This document shows positions 30,571-40,071 of a stretch of 64,000 nucleotides of DNA, one piece after another (position 1 is the first letter of the stretch; every line of letters begins with the position of its first letter). Below the pieces are notes generated by a model that did no database searches, was not told where the DNA came from, and worked only from the letters and a program-made list of their open reading frames with translations. Where the stretch lies: the NCBI GenBank assembly GCA_963575745.1, contig CAUYUJ010003891.1, forward strand, positions 675,693-739,692, in the 5' to 3' direction. A program made the position numbers and the translations under genes. The stretch is from Prorocentrum cordatum. Taxonomy: Eukaryota > Sar > Dinophyceae > Prorocentrales > Prorocentraceae.

Positions 30571-31130
30571 CTACTAATGTTGCTTTTCTAAGGGCTCCAA
30601 TTCCTAGGTAGGGTCGCACTGGGATAATTTGCCATTCCTGATGAGGTCCTCTCCCGTTCTCGCGCCCTCGAGGACAAAAGGGCTTTTGACGTGGCCGTGG
30701 CGGTGCCTGGCGACGTCTTGGCAGCAATCAATTGGATAGCTGCGCGCTCGGAGCGGCAGGCGCGCCGCGAGTGGCGATGGGCGATTTTTTTTCCAGGGGC
30801 GCCGACCTCCGCGCCTCGGATGCGACGGAGGCATGGTGCGCGGGCTGCGATGCCAGCGCGCGCGCGCCGTCGCAAGGTCGATCAGCGGCCCTCCCCCCGT
30901 CGAATCGCGGGGCGAAGCCGGTTGCGAGGGCGCGGCCTGGGCAGAAATTGCCCGGCGCGGAGCGCCCCTCGCGGGGTCGCCCCCGCGCGCGGGGAACGGG
31001 CGACCATAATCCCACCAGCCCTCTGGGCGTAGGTGGTTTAAGGAGTTTCCTCTTCCAACCCCCTTTCTTCCCCATCGGGGAGGGGTTTACCCCCCCCCCT
31101 ACCCCCCCCCCCTGAACCTGGACGGGAGGT
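30571..31130 (+). other. possible coding remnant, unknown
   Basis: One plus-strand frame reads IPDEVLSRSRALEDKRAFDV and VAVPGDVLAAINWIAARSER from about 30635 to 30790 before turning Arg-rich. It looks protein-like but has no start or recognised family. The rest is G- or C-run-rich spacer. Confidence 0.25.
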
Positions 31131-31134
31131 TTCG

Positions 31135-31800
31135 CCGGTAGTTGGAGCGTCCAAGATGGCCCAAGATGGCTCCAAGAGCGCCTCGGGGAGCCCAAGATGA
31201 GCTCCAAGATTGCTCAAGCTAGCCTCAGATGCCTCAAGATGGCTCCGAAGATGCTCCAATAAGCCCGAAGACCGCCCCAAGACGGCACCAAGAGGCCAAC
31301 TAGCTTTCCCAGGAGGCCTCCAAGAAGCCAAAATCCATCAACGACCTTTGGAAAATCAGTGTTTTTTGCTTTCTCGCCTTTTCGCTTCCGATGGCCTTCC
31401 GAGGCCTCCAGATGGCTCCAAGAGGGCCCAGGATAGCCCCAAGAGGGGCCCAAGAGAGCCTCAAGACGGCCCCAAGAGCGCCCAAGAGCGCTCCAAGAGC
31501 GCCTCAAGATGAGCCCAAGAAGCGATTTTAGAAGATCTAGAGGGGGGGGGGGCTAATTAACCCCACCCTCCTCTTTGATCGATCGCCTCCAGGGTGGCCC
31601 CAAGAAGCGCCCAGGAGGCACCGAGAGGGGCCAAGATGGCCCCAAGATGGCCCCAAGGGGCCCCCAAGAGGCTCCCCGAGGCACCCAAGACGCCCCAAGA
31701 GGCCTCCGGGACCGCCAAGACGCTCCCAAGATGCCCTAAGAGGCCTTCAGGACGCTCCCAAGAGACATCCGAAGAGACTCTGAGAGGCATCCAAGAGGCC
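31135..31800. repeat. CCAAGATGGCTCCAAGAGG minisatellite
   Basis: Two blocks (31140-31515 and 31595-31800) of degenerate units of about 10-18 bp with CCAAGA as the common word. The Leu/Gly/Pro-rich minus-strand ORFs over them are artefacts. Confidence 0.85.
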
Positions 31801-31844
31801 TCTGGCCATTCTGCTCGCCCTTCTCCCCATCCTCCTCCTCGTTC

Positions 31845-31985
31845 TCGTCCTGCTCCTCCTCCTCCTCCTCATCCGCCTATTGCTCCCCCTCCCTCCTCCC
31901 TCCTCCCGCTCCCCCTCCTCCTCCTTCAGTTCCTTCTCCTCCTCGTCCTCCTCCGATTCCTCCTCCATCCTCGCCGTCTTGGGTA
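31845..31985. repeat. TCC-rich pyrimidine tract
   Basis: CCTCCTCCTCCTCC with CTTC interruptions, similar to the other TCC tracts in the window. Confidence 0.85.
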
Positions 31986-32060
31986 AGACGGGTTCCCCGG
32001 CCCTCTGTTACTCTGCATGCCCCCTCACTTCCCTGATCACCTCCATTCGCCTGGGCATCG

Positions 32061-32735
32061 TTGCTGGATGGGCTGGTGGGGATGCTTTTTTTTGATCTGC
32101 GGCTCCAAGGGCGATTCCAGAGAGCGGGTCGCATCGAGCATGGGGCAGCGCGCACGATAATTGCCAGCGGGCCAGAGGCCGCCGCCGGAGTGCACATGCG
32201 CCAGAGAGGGCGTGGCAAGCTTGGGGGGCCAAACGAGATAATTGCCAGCGGGCCAAAAGCCAACGCCGGGATGCACGCGCGAGGGGGGGACCCAAAAAGG
32301 CCCAGCAAAAAACAAGGCGGCGAGCAGATAATTGCCAGCGGGCCAAAAGCCGACGCCGGAGAGAACATGCAGGGGAACAATGAACCGCATACCGACGAAC
32401 CCGGCACCCGGCGCAAGCGAGGCTTAAGCCGGGAACCCTCACTCACAGCTCGAGCAAGCTGGCGGGGATACGCGAAACGTCAAGAATTTATCCCTGGGCC
32501 GCTCAGCCCGTCGGACTCGACCGCGGGCGCGGCTCGCGGCGACGCCGCGCTGCTCGGCGCGCGCAGAAAGTCCAGCGACTCAGCCGAGATTCTCGCCAAA
32601 ACTGCAGCCGAAGCGAAGCTGGGCCAAATGGGCCACCCCGCGCCGATCAGCGGGGTCGTGCTCGACGGTTCCGTTTTGGCGCCGCGGTTCGGCGTCGGGC
32701 AAAGCGCGCAGACGGACGCGGAAGGCCACGGCTAG
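32061..32735 (+). CDS. hypothetical ORF containing a 3-copy in-frame repeat
   Basis: A 224-residue frame. A DNA repeat with core GATAATTGCCAGCGGGCC at about 32155, 32238 and 32327 is read in the same frame each time as IIASGP, followed by KA-AG. The unit is about 81-90 bp. After the repeat the sequence is ordinary (SSDSAEILAKTAAEAKLGQM, then ISGVVLDGSVLAPRFGVG). No family is recognised. The maintained frame is suggestive, but the high-GC context makes long frames common. Confidence 0.3.
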   Translation: MLDGLVGMLFFDLRLQGRFQRAGRIEHGAARTIIASGPEAAAGVHMRQRGRGKLGGPNEIIASGPKANAGMHARGGDPKRPSKKQGGEQIIASGPKADAGENMQGNNEPHTDEPGTRRKRGLSREPSLTARASWRGYAKRQEFIPGPLSPSDSTAGAARGDAALLGARRKSSDSAEILAKTAAEAKLGQMGHPAPISGVVLDGSVLAPRFGVGQSAQTDAEGHG

Positions 32736-32779
32736 TAGACGATGTGTCGCGTTCTCTAATTAACGCGGCGTCTCAGCCG

Positions 32780-33245
32780 AAGTAGCTGCTCGGCGACGAA
32801 GCCAGCGACGCTCTGTTCGGCACGCGCAAAGCCTTTGTGACGCGCGCGGGCGAAACGCCCGGGCTCTGGGAGGCGAGTGTAGACGCCGCGTTCTGGCGCG
32901 CCCCGCTGATGCCGAAATGTCGCGCCTTCGCGCAGATTGCCCTCCCCGCGGGCACACGCGTCTACGTGGCCCAACGCTTCGCCACCCCCTTTCGGAGCGA
33001 CATCCTCCGCTCACAGTTGGGGGCGCATCGGTGCGATGCCGGGCGCGCTGGGCCGCGGGCTCATTTTCGCCCCCGCCCTTCGGTGCGCGGGCGTTTCCCC
33101 TGTCCTGAATGGGAGAAAAGGCCGCGCGATGCAACGCGACAGTTCGCCGCACTTGCAAGGATTATCATCGGTCCGCGCGCGGTGGCCGCCGGCGAGCTGC
33201 AGTTCGGCAATCCGATCGGCGCCCCAAGATTCCGCGGCGATTGAC
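32780..33245 (+). pseudogene. coding remnant, unknown family
   Basis: The frame reads GETPGLWEASVDAAFWRAPL and ALPAGTRVYVAQRFATPFRS, then becomes biased. It resembles real protein with Trp and Phe at intervals. It may belong with the preceding ORF as one gene disrupted near 32740-32780. I cannot assign a function. Confidence 0.3.
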
Positions 33246-33431
33246 GAGAGATGCCTCGCGCGTCGGCCGCCGTCGGACAAGCGCGCCCGGCGGCGCGCTC
33301 GGGCGCTGGGCACGAGCGCGTTGCGCTGCGTCTTCGCCACCGGTCAGGGCGCGCCCGCCAGGTCGGAGAAAGGGGCGCTGTGCGCCTTGAGGCTTTTGGA
33401 CACTCGCCACGGCGTCACTCCCATCCCGTAG

Positions 33432-34282
33432 CGCGTCAACGTTGTCAACGTTGTCAACGTTGTCAACGTTGGGCCTCCCTCCTTCCTCTCCCGCTGCCAG
33501 CGGGTTCCCAGGGCTGTAGGGGAAGCGCCCCCCCCCTCCCTCCAAGGCGCCAACGTTGTCGACGTTGTCAAGGTTGCCCGCGCTGCCCCCCGCCCCCCCC
33601 CCCCCTCCCTTCCAGCGAGGGCCCAGGGCTCCAGGTTGGGCGCTCCCCCAAGGCGCCAACGTTGTCAACGTTGGCCCCCCCCCCCCCCCCCTCCTGCCAG
33701 CGAGGAGCTCGGGCTCCAGATTGAGCGCCCCCCCACGTTGTCAACGTTGCCAACGTTGGGCCTCCCCCCTGCCAGCGAGGGCCCAGGGCCCCAGGTTGGG
33801 CGCCCCGCCAGGGCGCCAACGTTGTCAACGTTGTCAACGCTGGGCCCGGATCCAGCCAGCGAGGGCCCAGGGCCCCAGGTTGGGCGCCCCCCCAAGGCGC
33901 CAGCGTTGTCAACGTTGTCAACGTTGAGGCCCCCCAATCCTGCCAGCGAGGAGCGCGGGCCCCAGGTTGGGCGCCCCCCCAAGGCGCCAACGTTGTCAAC
34001 GTTGTCAAGGTTGTCCACGTTGGGCCTCCCCCCTGCCAGCGAGGACCCAGAGCGTCAGGTTGGGCGCCCCCCCCCCCAAGGCGCCAACGTTGTCAACGTC
34101 GTCAACGTTGTCAACGTTGGGCCCTCCCCCCTCCTGCCAGCGGAGGGCCCGGAACTCCCGGGCCGGGAGCTCCGGAAGCTCCGGGAGCTCCCGGAGCTTC
34201 AGATCCGGAGTTCCCGGAGTTCCCTCTCAGGGACTGAGGCTTGCTTGCGTCAGACACTTGGCACCCCAACCCCCAAGGGGCT
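33432..34282. repeat. left arm of a large inverted array of AACGTTGTC units
   Basis: About eight units of 80-100 bp, each with two to four 9-bp AACGTTGTC words followed by a block like CTGCCAGCGAGGGCCCAGGG and CCAGGTTGGGCGCC. Unit word clusters begin near 33437, 33551, 33657, 33733, 33816, 33899, 33987 and 34083. The arm ends at GGGACTGAGGCTTGCTTGCG (34229). Confidence 0.92.
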
Positions 34283-34335
34283 AACGTCGTCAACGTTGAC
34301 AACGTTGACAACGTTAGCCCCTTGGGGGGGGGCGT
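34270..34335. repeat. centre of the inverted array (palindrome)
   Basis: CCCAAGGGGCTAACGTCGTC on the left pairs with GACAACGTTAGCCCCTTGGG on the right, about 27 bp per arm with one mismatch. This is the axis where the array reverses orientation. Confidence 0.88.
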
Positions 34336-35400
34336 CTGTCTGACGCGAGCAAGCCTCAGTCCCTACGCGTGAGGCTGAACGACACACTGACGCAAGCAAG
34401 CCTCAGTCCCTGAAAAGGAATTCCGGGAGCTCCGGACTTGGAGCTCCGGGAGCTCCGGGAGCTCCCGGTCCGGGAATTCCGGGTCCTCCGCAGGGAGGGG
34501 GGGGAGGGCCCAACGTTGACAACGTTGACAACGTTGGCGCCGTGGGGGGGCGCCCAACCTGGAGCCCTGGGCCCTCGCTGGCAAGAGGGGGGGTCCAACG
34601 TTGACAACGTTGACAACGTTGGCCCCTTGGGGAGTCGCCTCACCTGGAGACCTGGGTCCTCGCTGGCAGGAGGGGGGGGCCCAACGTTGTCAACGTTGAC
34701 AACGTTGGCGCATTGGGGAGGTGCCTCACCTGGGGCCCTGGGTCCTCGCTGGCAGAGGGAGGGAGGCCCAACGTTGACAACGTTGACAACGTTGGCGCCT
34801 TCGGGGGTCGTCTCACCTGGAGCCCTGGGTCCTCGCTGGCAGAGGGAGGGCCCAACGTTGACAACGTTGACAACGTTGGCGCCTTGGGGGGCCGTCTCAC
34901 CTGGAGCCCTGGGTCCTTGCTGGCAGGGGAAGCCCAACGTTGACAACGTTGACAACGTTAACAACGTTGGCGCCTTGGGGGGGCGCCTCACCTTCAGCGC
35001 TGGGCCCTCGCTGGCAGGGGGGGAGGAGGGAGGCGGCCCAACGTTGACAACGTTGACAACGTTGACGCCTTGGGGGGGGGCGCCTCACCTGGGCTTTAGG
35101 CACGCGCTGGCAGAGGGAGGGAGACCCAACGTCGACAACATGACAACGTTAGGGGGCCGTCTGTCTGACGCAAGCAAGCCTCAGTCCTTACGCGTGAGGC
35201 TGAACAACACGTTGACACAAGCAAGCCTCAGTCCCTGAATGGGAACTCCGGGAGCTCCGGACCTGGAGCTCGGGGAGCTCCCGGAACTTCCGGAGCTCCC
35301 GGTCCGGGAGCTCCGGGTCCTCCGCTGGCAGGGGGGGAGGGCCCAACGTTGACAACGTTGACAACGTTGGCGCATCAAGAGCCCCGAGTCCTCGCTGGCA
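34336..35400. repeat. right arm of the inverted array, AACGTTGAC units
   Basis: About nine units in reverse orientation to the left arm: AACGTTGAC words, then GCGCCTTGGGG, then CTGGAGCCCTGGG and CCTCGCTGGCAGAGGG. Near each inner and outer edge sits the reverse complement of the GGCTTGCTTGCGTC motif (34331-34366, 34391-34415, 35166-35193 and 35216-35237). GGAGCTCCGG-rich palindromic spacers lie at 34425-34480 and 35245-35330. Confidence 0.9.
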
Positions 35401-35591
35401 AAGAGAGGAGAAGTCGGAAGCGGAGGAGAGGAGAGGAAAGAAGAGATGAGCAGGATAGGAGTAGGAGTAGGAGGAGGAGTCGGAGTAGGAGCGAGAACGA
35501 ATTGCAATCTGCAAACCAGTAAATGAGCATCTTTAAAACTGTTGACCATAGATTATCAGTTGTACCAGAACATGTGTATCGTTATCCGATA

Positions 35592-35610
35592 CGTAGCCAT
35601 TTTGGCCCAG
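35592..35610 (+). other. DinoSL relic at the 5' side of a retroposed gene
   Basis: The 15-nt DinoSL core CGTAGCCATTTTGGC is perfect; the next bases CCAG replace TCAAG. Its orientation matches the gene that begins 11 bp downstream. Confidence 0.85.
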
Positions 35611-35620
35611 ACACAAAACT

Positions 35621-36875
35621 GTGTGTTCGCGGCAAAAGGCAAGCGAACCGCGCCACCCGGGTCCCTTTTCAAGGGACTTAGGCTTGTGCGCCGTTTGCCG
35701 TGCCCGAGCGCTCCGGGCAGGCGGCAGCAATGGCGGTTCGTCGGGATCCGCGGAGAGCAAACGGCTCGCTGGAGCTCTTGGCGGAGCGCAGTGTGGCGAG
35801 ACGAAAGCTCGACGCGGACAGCAAAATGGCAACTGCCATCTGGATCTTGCTCGCCCTTCGACATGGAGGCCCCTTCGGCTCTCATTCGATTTGTTCTTAC
35901 AGTTGCTAGCGCTGCTGCACCAGCGCCGCTTGGCAGAAAAGGCGAAGCCGTGGCTTCAAGAGGACGACGTGCCAGCAGACGCGGGCGTTCCCCCTGAGGA
36001 AGCCCGTCGCGTGGTTGACATCATGACAGGCACGAAGTTCGGGCATCCCGATCGGTACAAGGATCGGGTTTCGCTCGAAGTCCCCCGGGCGATAAGGCGA
36101 GCCCGGTCCAGGACGCACGCTGTAGCGATTGCTCTTGCTGTTCGATACAAGTCGAGCCCCCAGGGGCTGTCGGAGAAGATGGCGGCCGCCTCGCAGGCGG
36201 AGGCAGAGTCCCTGGTCCGAGACCACAAAAACGGCACCGCCTACGAGCAAACCGGGAACACCAAGGATCGGACGACGAGGACTATACACATCCACAGGCC
36301 CTGGCCAGGCCCATCTTGGGCCCAGGGGCGGTATATGCGCCCTCCTGGCTTGGTCAGGGAGGCATAAACACCGCCCCTGGGCCTAGGATGGGCCAGGCCA
36401 AGGGCTGTGGATATGTATAGTCTTCGTTGCCCAAAAGGAGGATTTGGCGCGTGGGTTCTTCGCCGCGGCGTCGGCGGTGGAAAGGCGAGCCCCGTATCGC
36501 GACTGGCGCCAGCTGGAGAATGCGATTGCGCAGCGGGTCCAGCAGCATTGCCGCGGCAAGTGTCGTGAGTGGTTCAGCGCCAGGCAGGCGGCTGCGGACC
36601 TCTGCCGCTTGCGCAGCTTCGTAGGCGGCCTCGCCAGCGGCATGCGGCCAGCCCAGTGCACCTTAGGGCCTGGAGCACGCAAAGGCTTCTACCTCGCAGA
36701 ACGCGGGAAGAAACTTCGAAACCCTCGGTATAGGATGAAGCGCGTGCCGCGCCGGTGTGCGTTTCTGCGCCAGACGGGCTTTTGTGAGTTCATGAAATTT
36801 GTGAAGAGGATGAAGTTTGATGCATCTTGTGCCCGTGCGCGATACCAGCCTACGGAGGATCCGTTGCCGCGTTAG
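35621..36875 (+). pseudogene. SL-tagged retroposed gene split by a foldback MITE
   Basis: The upstream part (about 35880-36274) reads ADAGVPPEEARRVVDIMTGT, GHPDRYKDRVSLEVPRAIRR and SSPQGLSEKMAAASQAEAES. The downstream part (36423-36875) reads ARGFFAAASAVERRAPYRDW, RQLENAIAQRVQQHCRGKCR and RKGFYLAERGKKLRNPRYRM and ends at a normal stop. Between them lies a 150-bp inverted-repeat element. Frames on the two sides differ, so the insertion or a further indel breaks the gene. The protein is basic in its second half and of unknown family. The SL relic indicates an origin from a mature mRNA. Confidence 0.5.
36275..36427. mobile_element. 153-bp foldback MITE
   Basis: Left end ACGAGGACTATACACATCCA matches the reverse complement of the right end, ACGAAGACTATACATATCCA. 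The arms continue for about 60 bp through GGCCCAGGGGCGGT with few mismatches, around a short loop near 36336-36362. No clear target duplication is seen. It lies in the middle of the SL-tagged gene. Confidence 0.85.
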
Positions 36876-36947
36876 GCAAAGCTGCACGCGTCTGTTTGGG
36901 GATTGAAGGTTCGAGTTAGTGGGGCTAATTGCGATCACGAAAAAACC

Positions 36948-36978
36948 ATCGCCATCATCATCATCATTATCATCATCG

Positions 36979-37057
<79 letters not shown>

Positions 37058-37076
37058 TATCACCATCATCATCATG
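36948..37076. repeat. (ATC)n microsatellite
   Basis: About 40 near-perfect ATC triplets. Poly-Ile and poly-His frames are artefacts. Confidence 0.97.
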
Positions 37077-37080
37077 GTAA

Positions 37081-37640
37081 TCTCTGTGGTCTCCGGGGCC
37101 CCCGGGGTGCAGTTAGAAGTGGCGCCTGTGGTTTTTTATTGCGATATCTCTATGTCTTCACAAAATGAAAACTCCGGGGATGCCAAGCCAATTTTTTTTC
37201 AGGCCGACGGCTTGTTTTTTTACTTTCGTGATATTCCTTGTGGTCTCCGGGGGCCCCGGGGCGCAGTCAGAAGTGGAGCCTGTGGCTTTCTATTGTGATA
37301 TCATTATGTTTTGACAACATGAAAACTCCGGGGATGCCAATCCAATTTTTTTTTGGCCGACGGTTTGTTTTTTATTTTCGTTGTATTCCCTGTGGTCTCC
37401 GGGTTCCCGGGGTGCAGTCAGGAGTGGGGCCTGTGGCTTGTATTGTGATGTGCTTATGTTTTCACAACATGAAAACTCCAAGAAGCCAAACCAATTTTTT
37501 TCAGGCCGACGGCTTGTTTTTTACTTTTGTGGTGTACGTTGTGGTCTCCGGGACCCCGGGGTGCAGACGCGGAGTGGCGCCTGTGGCTTTTCTTGTAATA
37601 TGTTTATGCTTTGTTTAAGTCGACGGTTTGTTTCTTACTT
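37081..37640. repeat. tandem array, four copies of about 150 bp, upstream of the gene cluster
   Basis: The mark GTGGTCTCCGGG occurs at about 37087, 37240, 37395 and 37540 (spacing 153, 155 and 145). Each unit also has GAAAACTCC, a run of eight or more T and GGCCGACGGCTTGTTTTTTA. The last unit is truncated about 100 bp before the first ATG of the cluster, so it may act as, or surround, its promoter. Confidence 0.9.
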
Positions 37641-37762
37641 GTAACATATCTGTTCATCTAACTTGATTGTCTTTTTCTGTCTGGCTCAAACAATAATCAG
37701 CGAGGCTGACCGCGCTGCTCGCCTACATTTATATATTTACCCGCTTGCTTCTCCACTCAACG

Positions 37763-39223
37763 ATGGCTTATTTATACGGGTGGGAGATCAAACGCGGCTT
37801 CTTCCATGATTTGCAACCCCCAGACGACGAAAACAAAGCGTGGGAATGTCAGAGTTGCCCTGGGCGCTTGGAACGCAGCGGCGTGGAGACCCACCAAGCA
37901 GCTGACGTAGATACGCCCCAAGCAGCTGATGTGGAGAGCGTCACTGTATCTTGCGCGCCAGATTTTGTCGTGACGGATTATCCGGCCGTCATACTCAATT
38001 CTACTCAGTCGTACGACCTCAAAATGAATTCGGTACCAGGAGACGTTTTCATGGTCGCAGGGGACATCGAGGTGATCGATGGCTACTCGATGCGACCGCT
38101 AGTCGGTGGAGGAGCTATTCAAGTGGATTGCTGTCGACCAGCAATAACAATGGACTTCGATTTGAAACACCCTATCAAGGTCATTGAAATTGGCACGAAA
38201 AGGAAGAAGTACTGGCATGGACAGTTTAATCCCGATCGATTCCTGGACAACAGAGACATGCAATTGACGTACTTCCGATTCATCCATCGGATTCGCAATA
38301 GATCTTTCGGACCCAGTTACACAGCCATGTCGCAGGTTCAGGATGAAAGATGCGAGCTCGTCTGCTTTATCGACGCGTGTCGTCACATTGGTGCGGAGAT
38401 ACCGTACACAAAGAACGGCCCATTTTGGGCTTTGCGCGATGGGAATCAAATGCTGAGGAAGGTGGGGGAATGCTTGCAAAGAGTTCACCCACATGAGATA
38501 AGCACTGACAGTAAGTACGTCGTTCATATTCCTGCAGCTAGCGGCCGCATTGGCCATTTCATGACCCTCAGCGTATATTCTGAAGCAGATGGGTTGTGGG
38601 ACCGGGATGAAGGCACCAAGGTCATAGACCGAGTTGATCGTGACTCTGTAATGACTTACTTGTTTGCGATATGGAGTCATTTAAACGTGAAGATCTACAA
38701 AATGGATAAGATGATCGTTGGCCCAATGCCCCTCGAACCAAAACAGGGCGATTCCCTTGGCGGCGTCGCCACTTGCTTGACCTGGCGGGAATCTGAGGTG
38801 CCATCGCCGACAAGCTCTTGCGGAACACCACGTTCGCCAACTACGCTGATCAGGGCTCAGGAGTGTGACGCGATGTTGCACAGACTTGACGGCCGCCGCA
38901 TTGCCCGGGCCGCCGAGCTCAGGCGTAAGCACTACGCTGCAAACCTGCCGGAGCTGGACGATGTTTTCGACTATGATCTCGCCGTTGATTCGTTCGAGCC
39001 GTCTATTGGCGCGCCGCTTCCTCATGGCGATTGCATTATGAGCCACCATTCGCACTGCGGCGGCATTGATTCGTCGTCGTCGATTGAGTACACAACCGCG
39101 CAGTGGCATTTGTACATGAAGTACCGTTTTGGATGGTATTCGATGAAAGAAATGGTGCATCGCATGCTTACCATGACAACCAATTTTGGAATTCCAGGCC
39201 GCAATACGCTTGGGACCTTTTAA
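37763..39223 (+). CDS. cluster gene 1: possible cysteine-peptidase-like protein
   Basis: The clear ATG at 37763 (MAYLYGWEIKRGFFHD) lies 25 bp after a TATATATTTACC word. About 486 residues follow. Residues about 200-280 read ERCELVCFIDACRHIGAEIP, then a gap, then SGRIGHFMTLSVYSEADG. A Cys-bearing helix followed by GHF in a strand is the layout of papain-like peptidases (OTU, C39 and relatives), but no third residue can be assigned and I do not recognise the family. A Ser/Arg-rich stretch near residue 350 precedes a well-ordered C-terminus (QWHLYMKYRFGWYSMKEMVH). The frame ends at TTTTAA (39218); the next frame continues convincingly, so a one-base indel or frameshift is likely there. Confidence 0.5.
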   Translation: MAYLYGWEIKRGFFHDLQPPDDENKAWECQSCPGRLERSGVETHQAADVDTPQAADVESVTVSCAPDFVVTDYPAVILNSTQSYDLKMNSVPGDVFMVAGDIEVIDGYSMRPLVGGGAIQVDCCRPAITMDFDLKHPIKVIEIGTKRKKYWHGQFNPDRFLDNRDMQLTYFRFIHRIRNRSFGPSYTAMSQVQDERCELVCFIDACRHIGAEIPYTKNGPFWALRDGNQMLRKVGECLQRVHPHEISTDSKYVVHIPAASGRIGHFMTLSVYSEADGLWDRDEGTKVIDRVDRDSVMTYLFAIWSHLNVKIYKMDKMIVGPMPLEPKQGDSLGGVATCLTWRESEVPSPTSSCGTPRSPTTLIRAQECDAMLHRLDGRRIARAAELRRKHYAANLPELDDVFDYDLAVDSFEPSIGAPLPHGDCIMSHHSHCGGIDSSSSIEYTTAQWHLYMKYRFGWYSMKEMVHRMLTMTTNFGIPGRNTLGTF

Positions 39224-40056
39224 GATGCAACCCGCCTCAGGATGTTACCATTTGCAGCGGCAAACCAGTGGACATAGCTGTAGAAACGTTCAACTCTGGG
39301 ATTCATTCTCCCGTCGATGGCAACCTTTCACAATCGTACTCTAGAAAGAAACACAACGATTTTTGCCAAATCATGAAAATCTTCGGGTGGGAGTACGTTG
39401 TTCGCACGGCAGCGGCGAGGCAACTGTCAATGGAATCTGAGGTCGGCGACCCCCAGCAGGAGAACATCGGCGAAGCAGCGGACTCTTTCGACGCAGATGT
39501 TGGCGCAGGAAGGAGGTGTCTTCCTTTCCATGGTTTCACTTTGGTGGCGCAAGGTGAAGATTTGACAATCTCTAGCTGCCGCGTCAACGACGAGGAGGGG
39601 CCGGTCTCTCGCGGAGCAGATCGCGGGATTCAACCTGCTGCCGACGGAACGTGTTCGCAGACAATTCTTCCGTCAACGCCGTTCCAAGTATATCCACCAA
39701 CGCCTTTTCAAACAGGAGGGCGATTGTCGAGCGGAGTTGGAGGAGCAGGCGCGTGGAGTTCAGTTGATGCGCTGTGCGAGATCTCATTCCAAATCCAGCG
39801 AACTCTCCAAATACGTGAAGTAGTCGACTTAGAAGCGGCGAGGTTCGATTTTGCCGATTCGAGCTATCCGCAACAATTCGTCGACAGCGCGACCCGCGGC
39901 GTCGAATTCGATGTGCGATCGATTCCGACCGCTCAGGTTAGTGGATGGTTACCCGGAGGCGCTCCAGAAAGCAGGCAGACAGAGAGTTTGCTCCATGAGG
40001 CGCTGGCGTCTGTGGAACCTCTGAAGGTGATGGGAGGGGGGGAGGGGAAGGAGTGA
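39205..40056 (+). CDS. continuation of cluster gene 1 in the next frame
   Basis: From about 39205 a second frame reads YAWDLLRCNPPQDVTICSGK and SRKKHNDFCQIMKIFGWEYV, clearly coding, and joins the end of gene 1 by a single -1 step within CCTTTTAAG. Further on it is Gly/Ser/Gln-rich, then ordered again (SSVDALCEISFQIQRTLQIR, 39757-39816). It ends at TGA 40054, 15 bp before the next ORF in the same frame. Its function is unknown. The ORF is also open upstream to 39103, but there the gene 1 frame looks real. Confidence 0.4.
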   Translation, partial: YAWDLLRCNPPQDVTICSGKPVDIAVETFNSGIHSPVDGNLSQSYSRKKHNDFCQIMKIFGWEYVVRTAAARQLSMESEVGDPQQENIGEAADSFDADVGAGRRCLPFHGFTLVAQGEDLTISSCRVNDEEGPVSRGADRGIQPAADGTCSQTILPSTPFQVYPPTPFQTGGRLSSGVGGAGAWSSVDALCEISFQIQRTLQIREVVDLEAARFDFADSSYPQQFVDSATRGVEFDVRSIPTAQVSGWLPGGAPESRQTESLLHEALASVEPLKVMGGGEGKE

Positions 40057-40071
40057 CGGGGGGGAGAAGCA

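Noticed and set aside
33165-35238. Overlapping ORFs rich in TLSTL or NVDNVDNVG in the AACGTT array
   Set aside because: They mirror each other on both strands and follow the 9-bp word; satellite artefacts.
36903-37298. Poly-Ile and poly-His proteins
   Set aside because: (ATC)n microsatellite translation.
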